Source of the DNA: Gnetum montanum
Lineage: Eukaryota > Streptophyta > Gnetopsida > Gnetales > Gnetaceae
Length of the DNA stretch: 64,000 nucleotides
Direction of reading: 5' to 3'
NCBI GenBank assembly: GCA_015680685.1
Contig: MNCI01020989.1
Coordinates: 225,727 to 289,726, forward strand
Every line of letters begins with the position of its first letter. Position 1 is the first letter of the stretch. Position numbers and translations under genes: made by a program. Below the pieces are notes generated by a model, which worked only from the letters and a program-made list of their open reading frames with translations, did no database searches and was not told the origin of the DNA. Shown in pieces: positions 1 through 11,379 of the stretch.

Positions 1-3000
1 TCTTCGCATGGTCATATGAGGATATGCCTGGGTTAGATCCTAGGCTAATCCAGCATAACATTATCTTAGATCCACAGATTAAAGCGGTTAGACAAAAGGC
101 ACGCAAAATCAAACCAGAGATCGCGCTAGCAGTGCGTGATGAGATCACAAAGCTATACCAGGCTAGTTTCATCCACGCAGTCGATTACTCAAACTGGGTA
201 TCTAACATTGTGGTCGTGCCAAAGAAGACCGGGAGCATACGCATATGCATAGACTTCCGGGATTCGAACAAGGCAACAATTAAGGATAACTTCCCATTGC
301 CGAGTATCGACCAGCTAGTAGATACAACAGCTGGGCATGCGCTTCTGTCCTTCATGGATGGCTTTTCAGGCTATAACCAGATTCGCATTAACCCAGAACA
401 CCAGCTGACCGTTCATGACACCCTGGGGCACCTTTTGCTACACCATGATGCCTTTTGGTCTGAAGAATGCCAGAGCAACGTACCAGCGGGCCATGACATA
501 CATCTTCAGTGATTATCTCCTAGGAAGGCTAAATGATTATGTGGATGACACAACTGTGAAGTCTTTGAAGTCGGAAGATCATTCAGAGGACCTGGATTTA
601 GTCCTTAAACGATGCTCAACACACGAGCTCCGACTTAACCCAAGGAAATGTGTATTCGGAGTCAAAACCGGACGCATGCTGGGGTTTGTGGTATCGGAAA
701 CCGGCATACGAGTTGACCCTAATAAGGTCAAAGCCATTGTCGAGTTAACACCTCCCACAGACCTCAAGCAATTACGCGGGTTGCAGGGACGCTTACAGTT
801 TATACGCCGATTCATTTCGAGGTTGACCGACAAGTTACACCCCATGCAACACTTGCTGAAAAAGGGAGTGAATTTCGAATGGACCGACGATTGCCAGTGT
901 GTGTTTGATAGTTTAAAACAAGAACTGCAACATTTGCCGATGGTTTTCCCGCCACAAAGGGATTCGCCTTTTTTCATTTACCTCGCAACTTCGGACGTAG
1001 CAATAGTAGCGTTGCTTTGTCAAAAGAGACATGATGGGTCGGAAATGCCCATCTACTACTTGAGCCACGCTCTATGTGCGTACGAGACGAGATACAACGA
1101 CGTCGAGCGTAATTGCTTAGCATTAGTTTTTACGCTTAAGAAATGTAGACATTATCTTTTTCATAGTCAAGTTAACGTCATCTGTAAAAACAACATCCTT
1201 AGAGCCATTACGCACAGCTTATACGAGAGTAGTAAAATAGCTCGCTGGAAGGCTATCACTGCGGAATTCGATCTGTACTATATTGGCCAATCATCCACGA
1301 AGGGCCAAGCGATAGCTGACCAGTTAACAACTTCACCGATTAACAATCACGCAACCATAGAACCAAAGTTTCCAGACGAACATGTACATACGCTAAGCCC
1401 TGTCTTAACAGGCCTCGCAGCAACATTATACTTCGATGGGGCTTCAACCGCCAGAGGCGGAAGTGCTGCCACCGTTCTTACGCTATTGCCTGAGGATGTG
1501 CGTCTACACGCTTATCGATTGACCTTCCCTTGTACGAACAACGTGGCAGAGTACGAGGGGCTCCTCAGGGGATTACTAACTACAGGTGAACTCGATGTTC
1601 AACACCTGGCAATTAAGGGCGATTCGATGCTTGTCATAAATCAAATCACTGGAGTCTACGCTTGCAAGGCTGTACATCTGCAGCCCTACTGCAATCAAGC
1701 TAAAGATCTTCTAAGGCGATTTATGACCTTCGACGCCCAACACGTCCCACGGACTGACAACACACTGGCCAATGCCCTGGCCAACCTGGCTTTACACATG
1801 CCTTCACATTTGTTTAACACCTGCCCTGCATTGATTACAGACTGCGCAGATCCTATTGTTCAGACGATGCAAATCTCCTCTCTTATCGAGGAAAGCACGC
1901 CTGAATGGTACGATGATATCAAAACTTATCTTTTACAGGGTGAGCCACCACCTGCATTAACGCGTGCATGGAAAGACGCAATCCGTAAGCGGGCTAGGAA
2001 ATACGTCATCATCGGAGACAGCACTCTCTGTAGACGCTCCTTTGATGGCGTGTTACTTACCTGCGTTGACAAAGACCAAGCGCAACACATAGTCGGCGAA
2101 GTTCACGAGGGACTGTGTGGCGGCCATGTAGCACCAAGAGCTATGGTCCTAAAAATCCGACGCTTAGGATGTTACTAGCCACACATGGAACGGGACTACC
2201 TGAAAAGTGTTAAAACTTGTGACACGTGTTAGCGTCATGCAAACCTCATCCACGTGTCGCCCACAGAATTGCATACAACACAGATAACATGGCTGTTTCA
2301 GCGATGGGGACTAGACATCATAGGACCCATCACGCCAAAATCTTCTACAGGGCATAGCTTCATCATTACCGCTACTGAGTACTTTACGAAGTGGGTAGAA
2401 GCTGCTCCTTTGCAGAAAATCACATTCCAACAGGTTTGCCATTTTATCTTGGACAATATAGTAACCAGATTTGGTCTCCCAATGACTATTGTGACCGACA
2501 ACGGGCCACAGTTTAGTAGCGCGGATACCAAATCCTTCTGTGACAACTTAGGCATTAGACAGTCTTTTTCCTCTCCCTATTACCCGCAGGAAAATGGTCA
2601 AGCTGAAGCATCGAACAAAATAGTCATCAATCTGCTCAAGAAAATGCTCGACGGCAACAAAAGGCGATGGCACGAACAAATCCTCTATGTGCTATGGGCA
2701 TACCGTACTACATCTAGGAAGGCTACAGATAGTACGCCCTATAGCTTGGTTTACGGATCTGAAGCAGTGCTGCCTCTCGAGTTGCAAATCCCTTCTCTGA
2801 GAATGGTCCTCTCTGCGGTTATAAATGAGGCTCAACACACCGAGTCTCGAATCACAGATCTGGATTCAGTAGAAGAGAAGCGGATTCAGGCTCTTGCTAC
2901 GATTGAAAGATATCAGGGCAAACAGCGCCAGAAACATCGCCACAATCTTCAACAGCGCCCGATCAAGAAAGGAGATCTTGTTCTCAAAGCTATGCGTGAA

Positions 3001-3147
3001 CCAATAGGCAAGTTCGCTACAAATTGGGAAGGCCCTTTCTTGGTGGTCGACGCATATGGCAACGGAGCGTTCAAATTAGCAGACGTCAACGGCAACGAAT
3101 TAACTAACCCTGTAAATCATGTATACTTGAAGCGGTATTTCATCTAG
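1..3147 (+). pseudogene. pol: Tat-1 pol: RT, RNase H, second RNase H, integrase (broken)
   Basis: This is a reverse transcriptase/integrase polyprotein that copies element RNA and inserts the cDNA. RT starts near 24 and carries the finger motif VPKKTGSIRICIDFRDSN and the active site YVDD near 540. RNase H spans about 960-1350. The second RNase H spans about 1425-1790 (LYFDGAST, NNVAEYEGL). The integrase zinc region lies at 2100-2250 and the catalytic core at 2300-2620, with D in WGLDIIGP, D in TDNGPQF and E in NGQAEAS all present. The C-terminus ends at the stop at 3145-3147 and has no chromodomain. Damage seen is a one-base frameshift near 400-411 and two nonsense codons, at 2176 (CY*P, expected Trp) and near 2229 (C*R, expected Gln). 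It is the least decayed coding region in the window. Confidence 0.9.
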
Positions 3148-3188
3148 CAGCATCTACGGTGTCGACAGCAGGTATGGCAGTACTCATC

Positions 3189-3580
3189 CGCTACGACGTA
3201 AAACTGGCACTGATCGTCCGCTACGACTTAAAAATGGCACTGATCGTCCGCTACGACGTAAAACTGGCACTGATCGTCTGCTACGACGTGAAACTGGCAT
3301 GCCTTGCACGCGTCTGCCACGACACTAAACTGGCACAGGTAAGTAGCCGTCTGCTGAGACGTAAAACCAGCGCAGATTTGTCCCTGGGTCACGACATAAA
3401 ACTGACTTCCACAGCATAGTCTGCTGAGACCATAAACCAGCCTTACCACCATCCGCTACGACGTAAAACTAGCGCCTCTCGGTCTGCCCAGACTTTAAAC
3501 TGGGACCATGGTCTGCTGAGACTTAAAACCAGTAACGGCAGTCTACCAAGACTTAAAACTGGGAGGTACAGATCGCTACC
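3189..3580 (+). repeat. 30-bp minisatellite downstream of Tat-1 pol
   Basis: About a dozen units built around CTACGACGTAAAACTGGCAC follow the integrase stop. The first three units are nearly identical with a 30-bp period; later ones drift and alternate between CTGCTGAGACTTAAAACCAG and CTACCAAGACTTAAAACTGG forms. Tandem repeats between pol and the 3' LTR are common in the Tat clade. Short ORFs here are a by-product of the repeat. Confidence 0.9.
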
Positions 3581-4980
3581 ATGTCAAGCGAGCGTGATCA
3601 TCCTTGTACAGCTACACAACAGACGGGGTGGATTACTGAAACAGTTCCAGCATCGCCACCCCACCGGCATCCTACTGATTTCTCAGATAAGCTAAGAGGC
3701 ATCTTACTGATTCCTCGGAGATGCCACCACCGCACCCACTACAGTGGTGGTACCTCTGAGAGTTTAGCCTCGACAATCTGAGCTCCGATGAAATCCTCAT
3801 CGGCAACGGCCTCGAGAATCCTCGCCAATCATCGCTATCAGACGCCGACCTCGCAGATTCATCTAGCCGGTTTCTTATGCGGCCATTTAGCTGCGCTGTG
3901 TCTGATGCCTTTTGGCGAAGATATGCAGCGCCAATCATCAAGATTGGCGGCGCCGCCCGAGTGCTCCGGCTCCTTCTTTACAGCTCATGCGCTCTACCCC
4001 ACATCAAACGGCGTTTGTTTCAAGCACCTCGCCTCTTGTTCATGAGCAATGGTGTCCTCTGTTTTCTTTTGTGGTTGTAGGTTACCTACCTTGAAGAATC
4101 TCGTTCAAAGATGCGCCCATCTGAGCGGTAAAGTACAACAGCGTGTTGAAATGGTTGCTCAGGTTTGCCCGACCACTTAGCCCTGCATGTCTATACCTCG
4201 CACAATCCTACCCTTAACTCTTGTCTCCTTCATCCCCACCACCCAGTTCCCCATACGCAAAACCTACATACGCAAATATGCATCTGCCACACTCACGCTA
4301 GCAGAGATATCGCAGAAAGTGACGCGCAACGCTCCTTTTTGCACGCATTCCTGCTATAGTTTGTAACAGAGAGATCTCAGATTGATGCGCTATGCTCATC
4401 TGAAAGCATTCCTGTTGATATGCATCAGCGTACATTTCTTTGCGTACGAGCGTCTTTCATACCCCTACCATCATAACGCATTTTTGCATCTTCCCCGAAC
4501 CTGTTTCCAGTTATATCCCTCTATCTCCCATACCTGCCGGCTTTGCTCTTCCATGGTGACAGGGNTGCTTAGGCTTTTCTCTGTGCTGGAGCAACTATCT
4601 TTCTGATGCTGGGCTACCTCGAAACACCCATCACGCTGAGCGTCATTATGCTATGTCGCGTGATAGTGTGATCAACAGAAGTATAGAAAGATTAGAGATC
4701 TGTTTAGGAGGTTGCGGACTTGATGCTACGCGCCTCCTGGTGTTGCTCTGTCTTCTTCCCCCCCTCTGAAATGCTGAGATGTGCCCTTGCTTGAATTGTG
4801 AATCTTTGCCTGAGGCCGACTCGCAATTTTTAACGGTGTTTCAATGGCCCCTCTTTGTGGACGGTTGGAGGGCTTGCCCGAANACGCATGGCAACATAAT
4901 GAGCGTGATAAGCTCCAAGATAGTCAAAGGCCAGAAAAGCACAACAGTTTGACGCTTTTTTTGTGCAGCGCATGGATAAC
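3581..4980 (+). other. Tat-1 non-coding tract between minisatellite and LTR promoter
   Basis: No protein similarity was recognised in either strand; the small ORFs are short and overlap in several frames. The 3' LTR must begin somewhere in this stretch or just after it, but I could not identify a convincing polypurine tract followed by TG. Single N bases at 4565 and 4873 mark unresolved sequence. Confidence 0.6.
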
Positions 4981-5042
4981 TTACCTTTACGCGCGTTACG
5001 CAACGGTGCGTATCATTGCGTATGTCATCATTAAAGCTAGGC

Positions 5043-5190
5043 ATTGTTTATGCTTCATCACGCACAGCTGCGTAGTGAGCGTAAGTCATATATTGTTTAC
5101 GCTTCATCACGCGCAACTGCGTAGTGAGCGTAAGTTACACATTTTTTTATGCTTTGTTACGTGCAGTTGCGTAGTGAGCGTAAAACAATT
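5043..5190 (+). repeat. Three 49-50 bp tandem repeats in Tat-1 U3
   Basis: The core GCGTAGTGAGCGTAA starts at 5070, 5119 and 5169, and each copy is preceded by a TTTATGCTTCATCACG-like segment. They lie about 240-390 bp upstream of the TATA box. The position suggests an enhancer-like array, but no function is shown by the sequence. Confidence 0.9.
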
Positions 5191-5431
5191 TTGAGCCGAT
5201 TGCTTTTCTACACCGGATTACGCTCATACACGCAATACAACGTGAATGAGTGTAATACAGCTTAAAAGCAACGAAGACGCTCAGTGCATGCCTGCTCTTC
5301 ACGCGCACAACACGCAAACGAGCGTGTTGTGCGTAGTCATAGTCTGACTTAAAATGATCATGCCAACAGGACCCGCAATAGCCGGGACCCACGTCATCAG
5401 GGTTGCACCTTTTTCACGGAGCGTCGCGACC

Positions 5432-5439
5432 TATAAATA
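5432..5439 (+). promoter_or_regulatory. TATA box of Tat-1 LTR
   Basis: TATAAATA follows a GC-rich segment and lies about 690 bp before the LTR end. Transcription of the element would start roughly 30 bp downstream. Confidence 0.6.
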
Positions 5440-6126
5440 CCTCAGTTGACAAAGATACAAGGGTTGGCAAAAATCAGAGAAAAGCAAGAGCATATTTCTG
5501 AGCACCAGAGCACTTAGCATTTTGGGGCAGAGATATAGAGAACAGCGCTTTGGCAACCGTGGACATCATCACCTTACAGTTGAAACAGAGTATAGTTCGC
5601 CTTGAGCACCGGTGATAGGAGTAATTGTTCTGCTGAAAAGACTCTATCAATCAAAAACAATTGATCGGTAGACGTCAAAGCTTGGCCCGCCTTGCATCTC
5701 GGCTTTAGCCCACGGGGTAGATCGGACTTCTGTTTAGACCATTTGCTTGTTGTTTGTGCTTGTTTCACATTCTGTAATCGGGGATTCCCCAATGTAATTT
5801 CTCATACGAAATATACATTTGTAATTTAAAGCGCAGATCTTGAAGCTACGAGCTTCTCTTATGTCAACCTCCTTTCATCGTGTTTAGCATTATCACCGTT
5901 GCAATCGTTTTCCCCTTGCTTTACGGCCCCTCGAATCAGATCGCTTTCTTTTATGCGCTTTGCATTGTTTTACTGACCCGTAAGTCCCTGTCTGATCGAC
6001 AAGACCGTTCAGGGAGCCACGGATTCGCTTTCTCCAGCATAGCCCTCACGTGGATCCGTGGCTAAAACTGTGTACGCCGAAGATTCGGTCGATATTTTCC
6101 AGCTGCTGACGTTTTCCGTCGTTACA

Positions 6127-7225
6127 GTCATATTGGTAGATGTCACATCCATCATCATCTTCTATGGTTGAGTCTATAGCCTCTTCTACTATAGATATAT
6201 TTTCTTTTTGCCAATAAGTGTTCCTGCTTGTTTCTTTGGTCTTTTTCCTCTTCTTTTTTTGATCACTTGATTTTTTTTTATGCCACATTCTCCTCTATGG
6301 TTTTCATGCATTTTGTGACTTTTCCATTCATCAACTCCCACATTTTATCTATTCTTACTTTAAGCTCAATGATAAACTTTTGTATTCGCAAGGTTTGTTG
6401 TAAAAACACTTCATCAAGGGTTGCCTCTTTTTCCTCATCATAGATATGGATCCTTTTCTTTTCAAGAGCTGGATCCCAGTTATGTTCCTCTACATTCTCT
6501 CATTTACATAGGTTTCCTTCTTCTTTTTTCCACTTGTTCGATTAGCCTTTGTTTCTAATTGGCTCTCAGTTTGACTAACTGACCTTAGGCATAAATCCCA
6601 AGTGTCTCTCTCATTTTCTTATGAAGTCCATCCATGATGTGGAAAAGCTACTATTTTTGAGAGAAATAATTGCCTGGACATCTATGTAGTAGTGAATAAC
6701 ATCTATCCAAGGCCATATCCAAGAATTTGTGTTTTTCTTGCCTCCATTCTTGGATTTGTTTTCTCACATTGGACACTCTCACATAGGTTTTATATTTCTC
6801 ATTGAAGAATTCTAGCATTGTTGACCATCAATGGATTGAATCTGGTTCCAATGATCTATACCGAATTTTAGCTTTATCAACTAGTGTTCTAGGAAAGAGC
6901 TTAAGCTTTTGCCACTTGCTCGAGATGGTTTGCAAGATGCAAGCATCATGGAAGGCTTCTAAATGATGTTGTGAATCAAAGTTATAGCCTCCCACAAATT
7001 TAGGGATGTTATTCATATCAAGCCTTTTGATGTGACTTTCCCTTTGATGCTTATAGGGTATTCTAACTACCTTTATTATCTACATCATACTCCTAGTAGC
7101 CAACAAGGGTTCATCATCATCAAACATTCCATGGTGATGATTTCTATTTCTATTTATCTAATTATGATGATCTCATCTATTTCTATCTTCATCTTGACCC
7201 CTTAGTGGAGCTTTATCTCTACTCC
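6127..7225 (-). pseudogene. gag: Element A gag, C-terminal part (broken)
   Basis: Read on the minus strand from 7220 to 6127, this continues the gag that starts at 17411. Element B is inserted between the two halves. It shows DDDEPLLATRS, then NNIPKFVGGYNFDSQHHLEA and WQKLKLFPRTL, then a retrotransposon gag core (WSTMLEFFNEKY). It ends in the zinc-knuckle region GCDIYQYD, where the second Cys is replaced by Tyr. Homology stops at 6127, where the Tat-1 LTR begins. Several nonsense codons are present. Gag forms the virus-like particle that packages element RNA. Confidence 0.85.
7221..7225. repeat. Target-site duplication ACTCC, left of element B
   Basis: ACTCC directly precedes the 5' LTR of element B and is repeated directly after its 3' LTR at 17058-17062. 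Removing B plus one copy rejoins the gag of element A. Confidence 0.93.
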
Positions 7226-8045
7226 TAATGGGACACGATAATGCATGGGCCGCAATATCGCGACCGTCGCGATATTGCATCCCTCTGGATATCGCGTACA
7301 CGATATCGCGATGCACCGTCATATCTATAAATAAGAGGTGGCTCTCCCTTGTTTCCTCATCCTAGGCTAGATAGTAGGGAAACTCTAGTAGATTGATCAC
7401 TCCAGAGATAGAATATTTTCCATGTGCCCGCAGTAGAAGTCCTAAAGTGAACGGATCTTTATTCGAGCAAACATTGTACCTGAACACAAGTTTGTGTACG
7501 GCAATAATGGTAATAAAGACGAGCTTCTTGGATAAACCTTGCAGTGCATGGAATAGGCTAATTAGGATTTTATTTACTGTTATTTATTATCTATCATTTA
7601 CTGCTTTCTCTCTCAACCCTTCTCTCCTAGTTAAGTGCCTCAGTACAACCACTTCAAGCACGTGTGTTACGCATGGCAATCCTAGCAACGATTAGCATTT
7701 GGTAACCATGGTTGCATTGGTTCAAGGTGTGAATGGTAAGTGGGAATGGATGCTGACGCTAGGTTAATTTAGATTTAGTTCATTAGTTAGAGTTAGTAAT
7801 TAGTTTCTCAACCCTTCACCTTGTTAGCATAGAAGACAAAAACATAAAAAGCTATAAAAATCATATACCTCATACTTACTTAACCATACACCGTGACAAC
7901 TACAAGTAAGTCTGGGAAGACAACGAATGATTAACCCTAAGCGTTCCATGGGCATGTAGGCACTTAGTCTTTCGAGTTTGACCAGATCACACGTGCTATG
8001 CTCGTATTCGTATGGTTGAGTGTAGGGGTATCTCACCACTCATCA
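7226..8045 (+). repeat. Element B 5' LTR
   Basis: It starts TAATGGGAC (TG changed to TA relative to the 3' LTR) and ends CTCATCA. U3 is packed with GATATC/GATATT motifs over 7236-7320; the TATA box is at 7326-7333. It matches 16230-17057 along its whole length, with scattered substitutions and small indels. Confidence 0.95.
7326..7333 (+). promoter_or_regulatory. TATA box of element B 5' LTR
   Basis: TATAAATA directly downstream of the GATATC-rich U3 array; the same arrangement occurs in the other Athila-like LTRs of the window. Confidence 0.75.
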
Positions 8046-8064
8046 TTGGTGTCGTTGTTGGGGA
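8046..8064 (+). other. Element B primer-binding site (tRNA-Asp type)
   Basis: TTGGTGTCGTTGTTGGGGA follows the LTR end directly. It is a decayed match to TGGCGCCGTTGCCGGGGA, the complement of the tRNA-Asp 3' end used by Athila elements. The differences are C-to-T transitions. Confidence 0.85.
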
Positions 8065-8270
8065 CTAAGTGTCTGTGCACTGAATAGAACATAGGATATC
8101 ACTCACATCATTAGGATCCTAAATGAACCTTTGGGTTAATTAAAGAAAAATTTATATAACGGTAATTAGCACACCGATAAATAATAATATCTTCTTCTAA
8201 CAAAAGCAACTCACCACCTAGGGATAATACAAAGAACAGTCAGCAATCAAAAACACATAACCTAAATCCA

Positions 8271-10620
8271 CCAACTCCTCAACAATACTGAGTGGTATAT
8301 TATACTCATCCCGATGAGTATATTCCAAACTTTACCTTTATCCTCCATCAAGATGAATAGCTGCGATGGAGAGATTTGCAAGGTAACATCGTGTTACCCC
8401 TAGATCAAGCAATCCCAAAAATGCTCCTCCATGCTTTGGCACAGATCAGCATGAATCAGCTCTATGCTGAATACGTTATAGGCAACTTTGATACAAGGGA
8501 TTATCATCCCACAGAAGCACAACGTATGAGGGACTCAAGGAAGGAAAGCCAACATACAATGTTGAAGGGCAAGGAGGTCCTGCACGTCCTTGGTGAAATC
8601 AAAGATGGTGAACCACTCATAACGGGTTCTCTATCAAAATATGTTTCCCCTCCTAACGATGATGAGGAGGTGGGATATCAAAACCTATGATCCACGATAC
8701 ACAACCCTAGTTCTGATCCCCATGAACACCAGCTATTCACTGAGGGAACAACAACATATAACAAGGACAGGCACTTAAATTGTCATCACGATCGGGGCCG
8801 AAACCATAGAAGAGAAGGTAGGAAACATCATCATGGCGATGGTTCTTCTTCTTCTTCTCCTTCATCTCATCACTCACTCTCTCCTTCCACATCTAGGTGT
8901 AGCCATCATGAGCATAATGATGAGGATAGAGGTAGGCAAAATGAGAGAACTCGACGAGAGAGTCGAGAGAGAGGACAAGGGCATGAATGAAGGGAAAGTA
9001 GGGAACAACATAGACATCATAGACGTCATGAGAGAGATGATCATGATGAGCCCCTAGTTGTAACCTGAAGTATGCTCAATATAATAGAGGCAGTGAGAAT
9101 ACCAACAAGGCATTTAAAAGATAGCTGGATCAAGTGTTTAAACATGAACAATATTCCATGCTTTGAGGGGGGATACAATGCTGATTCGCAGCATCATTTA
9201 CAGGCATTCCATGATGCCTGTGCCTTGCAAAACATAGATAACAAGTGGCAAAAACTAAAGTTGTTCCTCAGGACACTCATTAAGAAAGCAGAGAGTTGGT
9301 ACTGATCCTTAGAGTTGAAAACCATCAGGAGGTGGAGTACGATGTTAGAACTCTTCAATGATAAATATCAAATATACTCCAGAGTGTCTAATTTGCATAA
9401 GCAGATCCAAGGATGAAAGCAAGGTACTTATGAACCCTTGGATGCTACCATGGGCCGCTACTACGCATTGCTACATCATTGCCCATGCCATGGTTATGCA
9501 CAGCGGGATCAACTTCGCCACATCGTAGATGGGCTAAGATATGAGACTAGGAGAACCCTTGGGACTTATGCCCAAACGAGACTATTAGAACTTAGAGCCC
9601 ATGAAGTTCATCGCTTGTTGGAACAAGTAGCAAAAGAAGAAGGTGAGCTATGAAAAAGAGAGAGTGCGGAAGAATACAACCATGATTCCTCCCTTTGGAA
9701 GAAGGGAGTGAAATTTTGTGATGAGGAGGATGAGTCACCACTTGAAGAGTTAGTGAGTAGAAAAACATTGCCGATTTAAAAATTAACAACAAAAGTATTG
9801 GCTAAGATAGACCAACTGTGGGATTCCTTAGACTCCAGACTTGAAACTGTCTTGAAAATTGTAGAGGAGTCTAAGGAGGAATGAAGTAGTGACAAAGGTA
9901 AGACAAAGTGGAAAAATTCAAGCCCTGCACATAACAAGGGTAAGGGAAAAATTACTATCTCTGATGAAGTTATGGATTCAGACACAGACGATGATGGTGG
10001 ATGTGAGATCTCCCAATATGACCATCCTAAGGGATTTTGTCCAATCATCTCACATCTACAAGAGTCTGGGGTGTACACACTTAATCCGAGACTTAACCAA
10101 CGGCAAACACCTCAAAGGTTACCTTATCCTCAAGGTAACCAAACCACAACCCATCGGACAACATCAATAGTGGCAATACCCACAGTCATGGGGGATGCCA
10201 CTGCCAAAACAACAATACCCTTACCAGCAACCTGATCCTTATGGCTATTATGTGCAGTAGCCAATTTCTCCAAATGATTCTATAGGTGACATAACCCCAC
10301 CACATTACTACCAAGTTCAATAGTATTTTAGTACTCCTTCTCCGAGAGACGTCCCATGCCCATACTATCCTCCAAATCCATCCACATCTTTTACACCAGT
10401 AGCTCCACCACCAATCGCTCCAACAAGGCCCAAGGTAATTCCCACTCAACTGCAATAACCCGATATCACGAGGGCTTCAAATCCTCAATTCTCAGTTGGT
10501 TCTAACAATTATATGCCAAAAAGACCTTTCTTTAGGACCAACAATCCAACCAAGCCCTCGCCATCACAAGCGGTTGAACATCTAAACACCTCCATACCAA
10601 ATAAGATTTCGTGACCCCCT
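8271..10620 (+). pseudogene. gag: Element B gag (broken)
   Basis: One frame runs through the whole region with several nonsense codons. The N-terminal block resembles the gag of elements D and F (VVYYTHPDEYIPNFTFILHQDE, LQGNIVLPLDQA). A low-complexity H/S/R-rich linker follows. The capsid core lies at 9072-9650 (NNIPCFEGGYNADSQ, WSTMLELFNDKYQ, HIVDGLRYETRR). A degenerate zinc knuckle GCEISQYDHPKGFC lies near 10005-10045 (second Cys changed to Ser). A P/Q/Y-rich tail continues to the protease. No intact start codon is visible at the start of homology. Confidence 0.85.
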
Positions 10621-10639
10621 TCAATCCAGAAATTAAGGC

Positions 10640-11132
10640 CAATGCATATGATTATGTTAACACATACCATTACCAACTTGATTAAGGTAGGCTACCTTCC
10701 CAAGAAATTCTTTGATTCGGGATCCAAGTTGCTAGGAATGAACCTCATAAGGCTCTTCTTAACTCAGGCTCTGGAGTCAACTTAATTTCACAAGAATTGT
10801 ATAAAACCTGGAACCTACCTTCACTCAAGAAGAGAAATATTTACTTAGAGCTGGCTGACCGGTCCATCAATGTTCCTTTAGGACAGGTTGAGGACATTGT
10901 CACCACTGTGGATGGTTGGTCATACCCAGCTAATTTTTTGGTGATCCAAATAAACAATGACAAAGGGGACTTCCCGATAATAATGGGAAGGGCATGGCTG
11001 AGCATAGTAGATGTGTGCCTAGGAATTCGTAATCTTTCAATAGAAATATCCAAGAAAAATACCTTTGGAAAGATTGAGAAGAAGAAAGTTCCATGCATCA
11101 CATATAGTGACACAGGGTGCCATTGCATGTAG
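10640..11132 (+). pseudogene. Element B aspartic protease (catalytic Asp lost)
   Basis: The retropepsin cleaves the gag-pol polyprotein. It is in the gag frame. The active-site motif reads LLNSGSGVNLIS near 10758-10795, where element D has LIDSGSGVNLIS. The catalytic Asp is therefore Asn (GAC to AAC), and the enzyme should be dead. Downstream conserved blocks are VEDIVTT..GWSYP and FPIIMGRAWLS, as in element D. Confidence 0.85.
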
Positions 11133-11379
11133 AAATCATGGGTAATGTGGAGTTTAACATTACCTGCATGCAATCGGTGTGCACAAGACATCAATATACA
11201 AAAGTGCCTATATGCAGCAGCCACATGACAAGAAAACACCCAGTGGCTGATGGCTAACCAAGAGAACAATTCAATGACATGCATGGAATTGAATGAGGGA
11301 ATAACAAGTACTTACGTTGAAAGCATGGATGCACTTGAGCAGGTCCATGGCCAACTTCCAGTCCTTAACCCTAAAAACA

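Larger units (their letters stand above)
1..6126 (+). mobile_element. Tat-lineage Ty3/gypsy retrotransposon (Tat-1), 3' part
   Basis: The element enters from the left edge, so gag, protease and the 5' LTR are outside the window. In order it shows RT, RNase H, a second (archaeal-type) RNase H, integrase without chromodomain, a 30-bp minisatellite, a long non-coding tract and a 3' LTR. The second RNase H between the first RNase H and integrase marks the Tat clade. The right end is placed at 6126, after ...CGTTACA, because from 6127 on the minus strand reads as gag of element A. A 5-bp duplication starting at 6127 (GTCAT) would be expected at the unseen left end. The LTR start could not be fixed. 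Confidence 0.85.
4980..6126 (+). repeat. Tat-1 3' LTR, promoter, R and U5 (start not resolved)
   Basis: This stretch holds a TATA box (5432-5439, TATAAATA) preceded by a GC-richer block with tandem repeats, as in an LTR U3. It ends at 6126 with TTACA, where element A sequence begins. The true LTR probably starts upstream of 4980. No second copy is in the window for comparison. Confidence 0.6.

Noticed and set aside
579-977. Minus-strand 132-codon ORF in Tat-1.
   Set aside because: It overlaps the clear RT frame on the plus strand.
3189-3580. CRISPR-like array of direct repeats.
   Set aside because: Units are contiguous and drifting with no unique spacers, and the context is a plant retrotransposon.
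3581-4606. Several small plus-strand ORFs (60-89 codons) as possible host genes.
   Set aside because: Short, overlapping in different frames, without motifs, and inside the 3' non-coding part of Tat-1.
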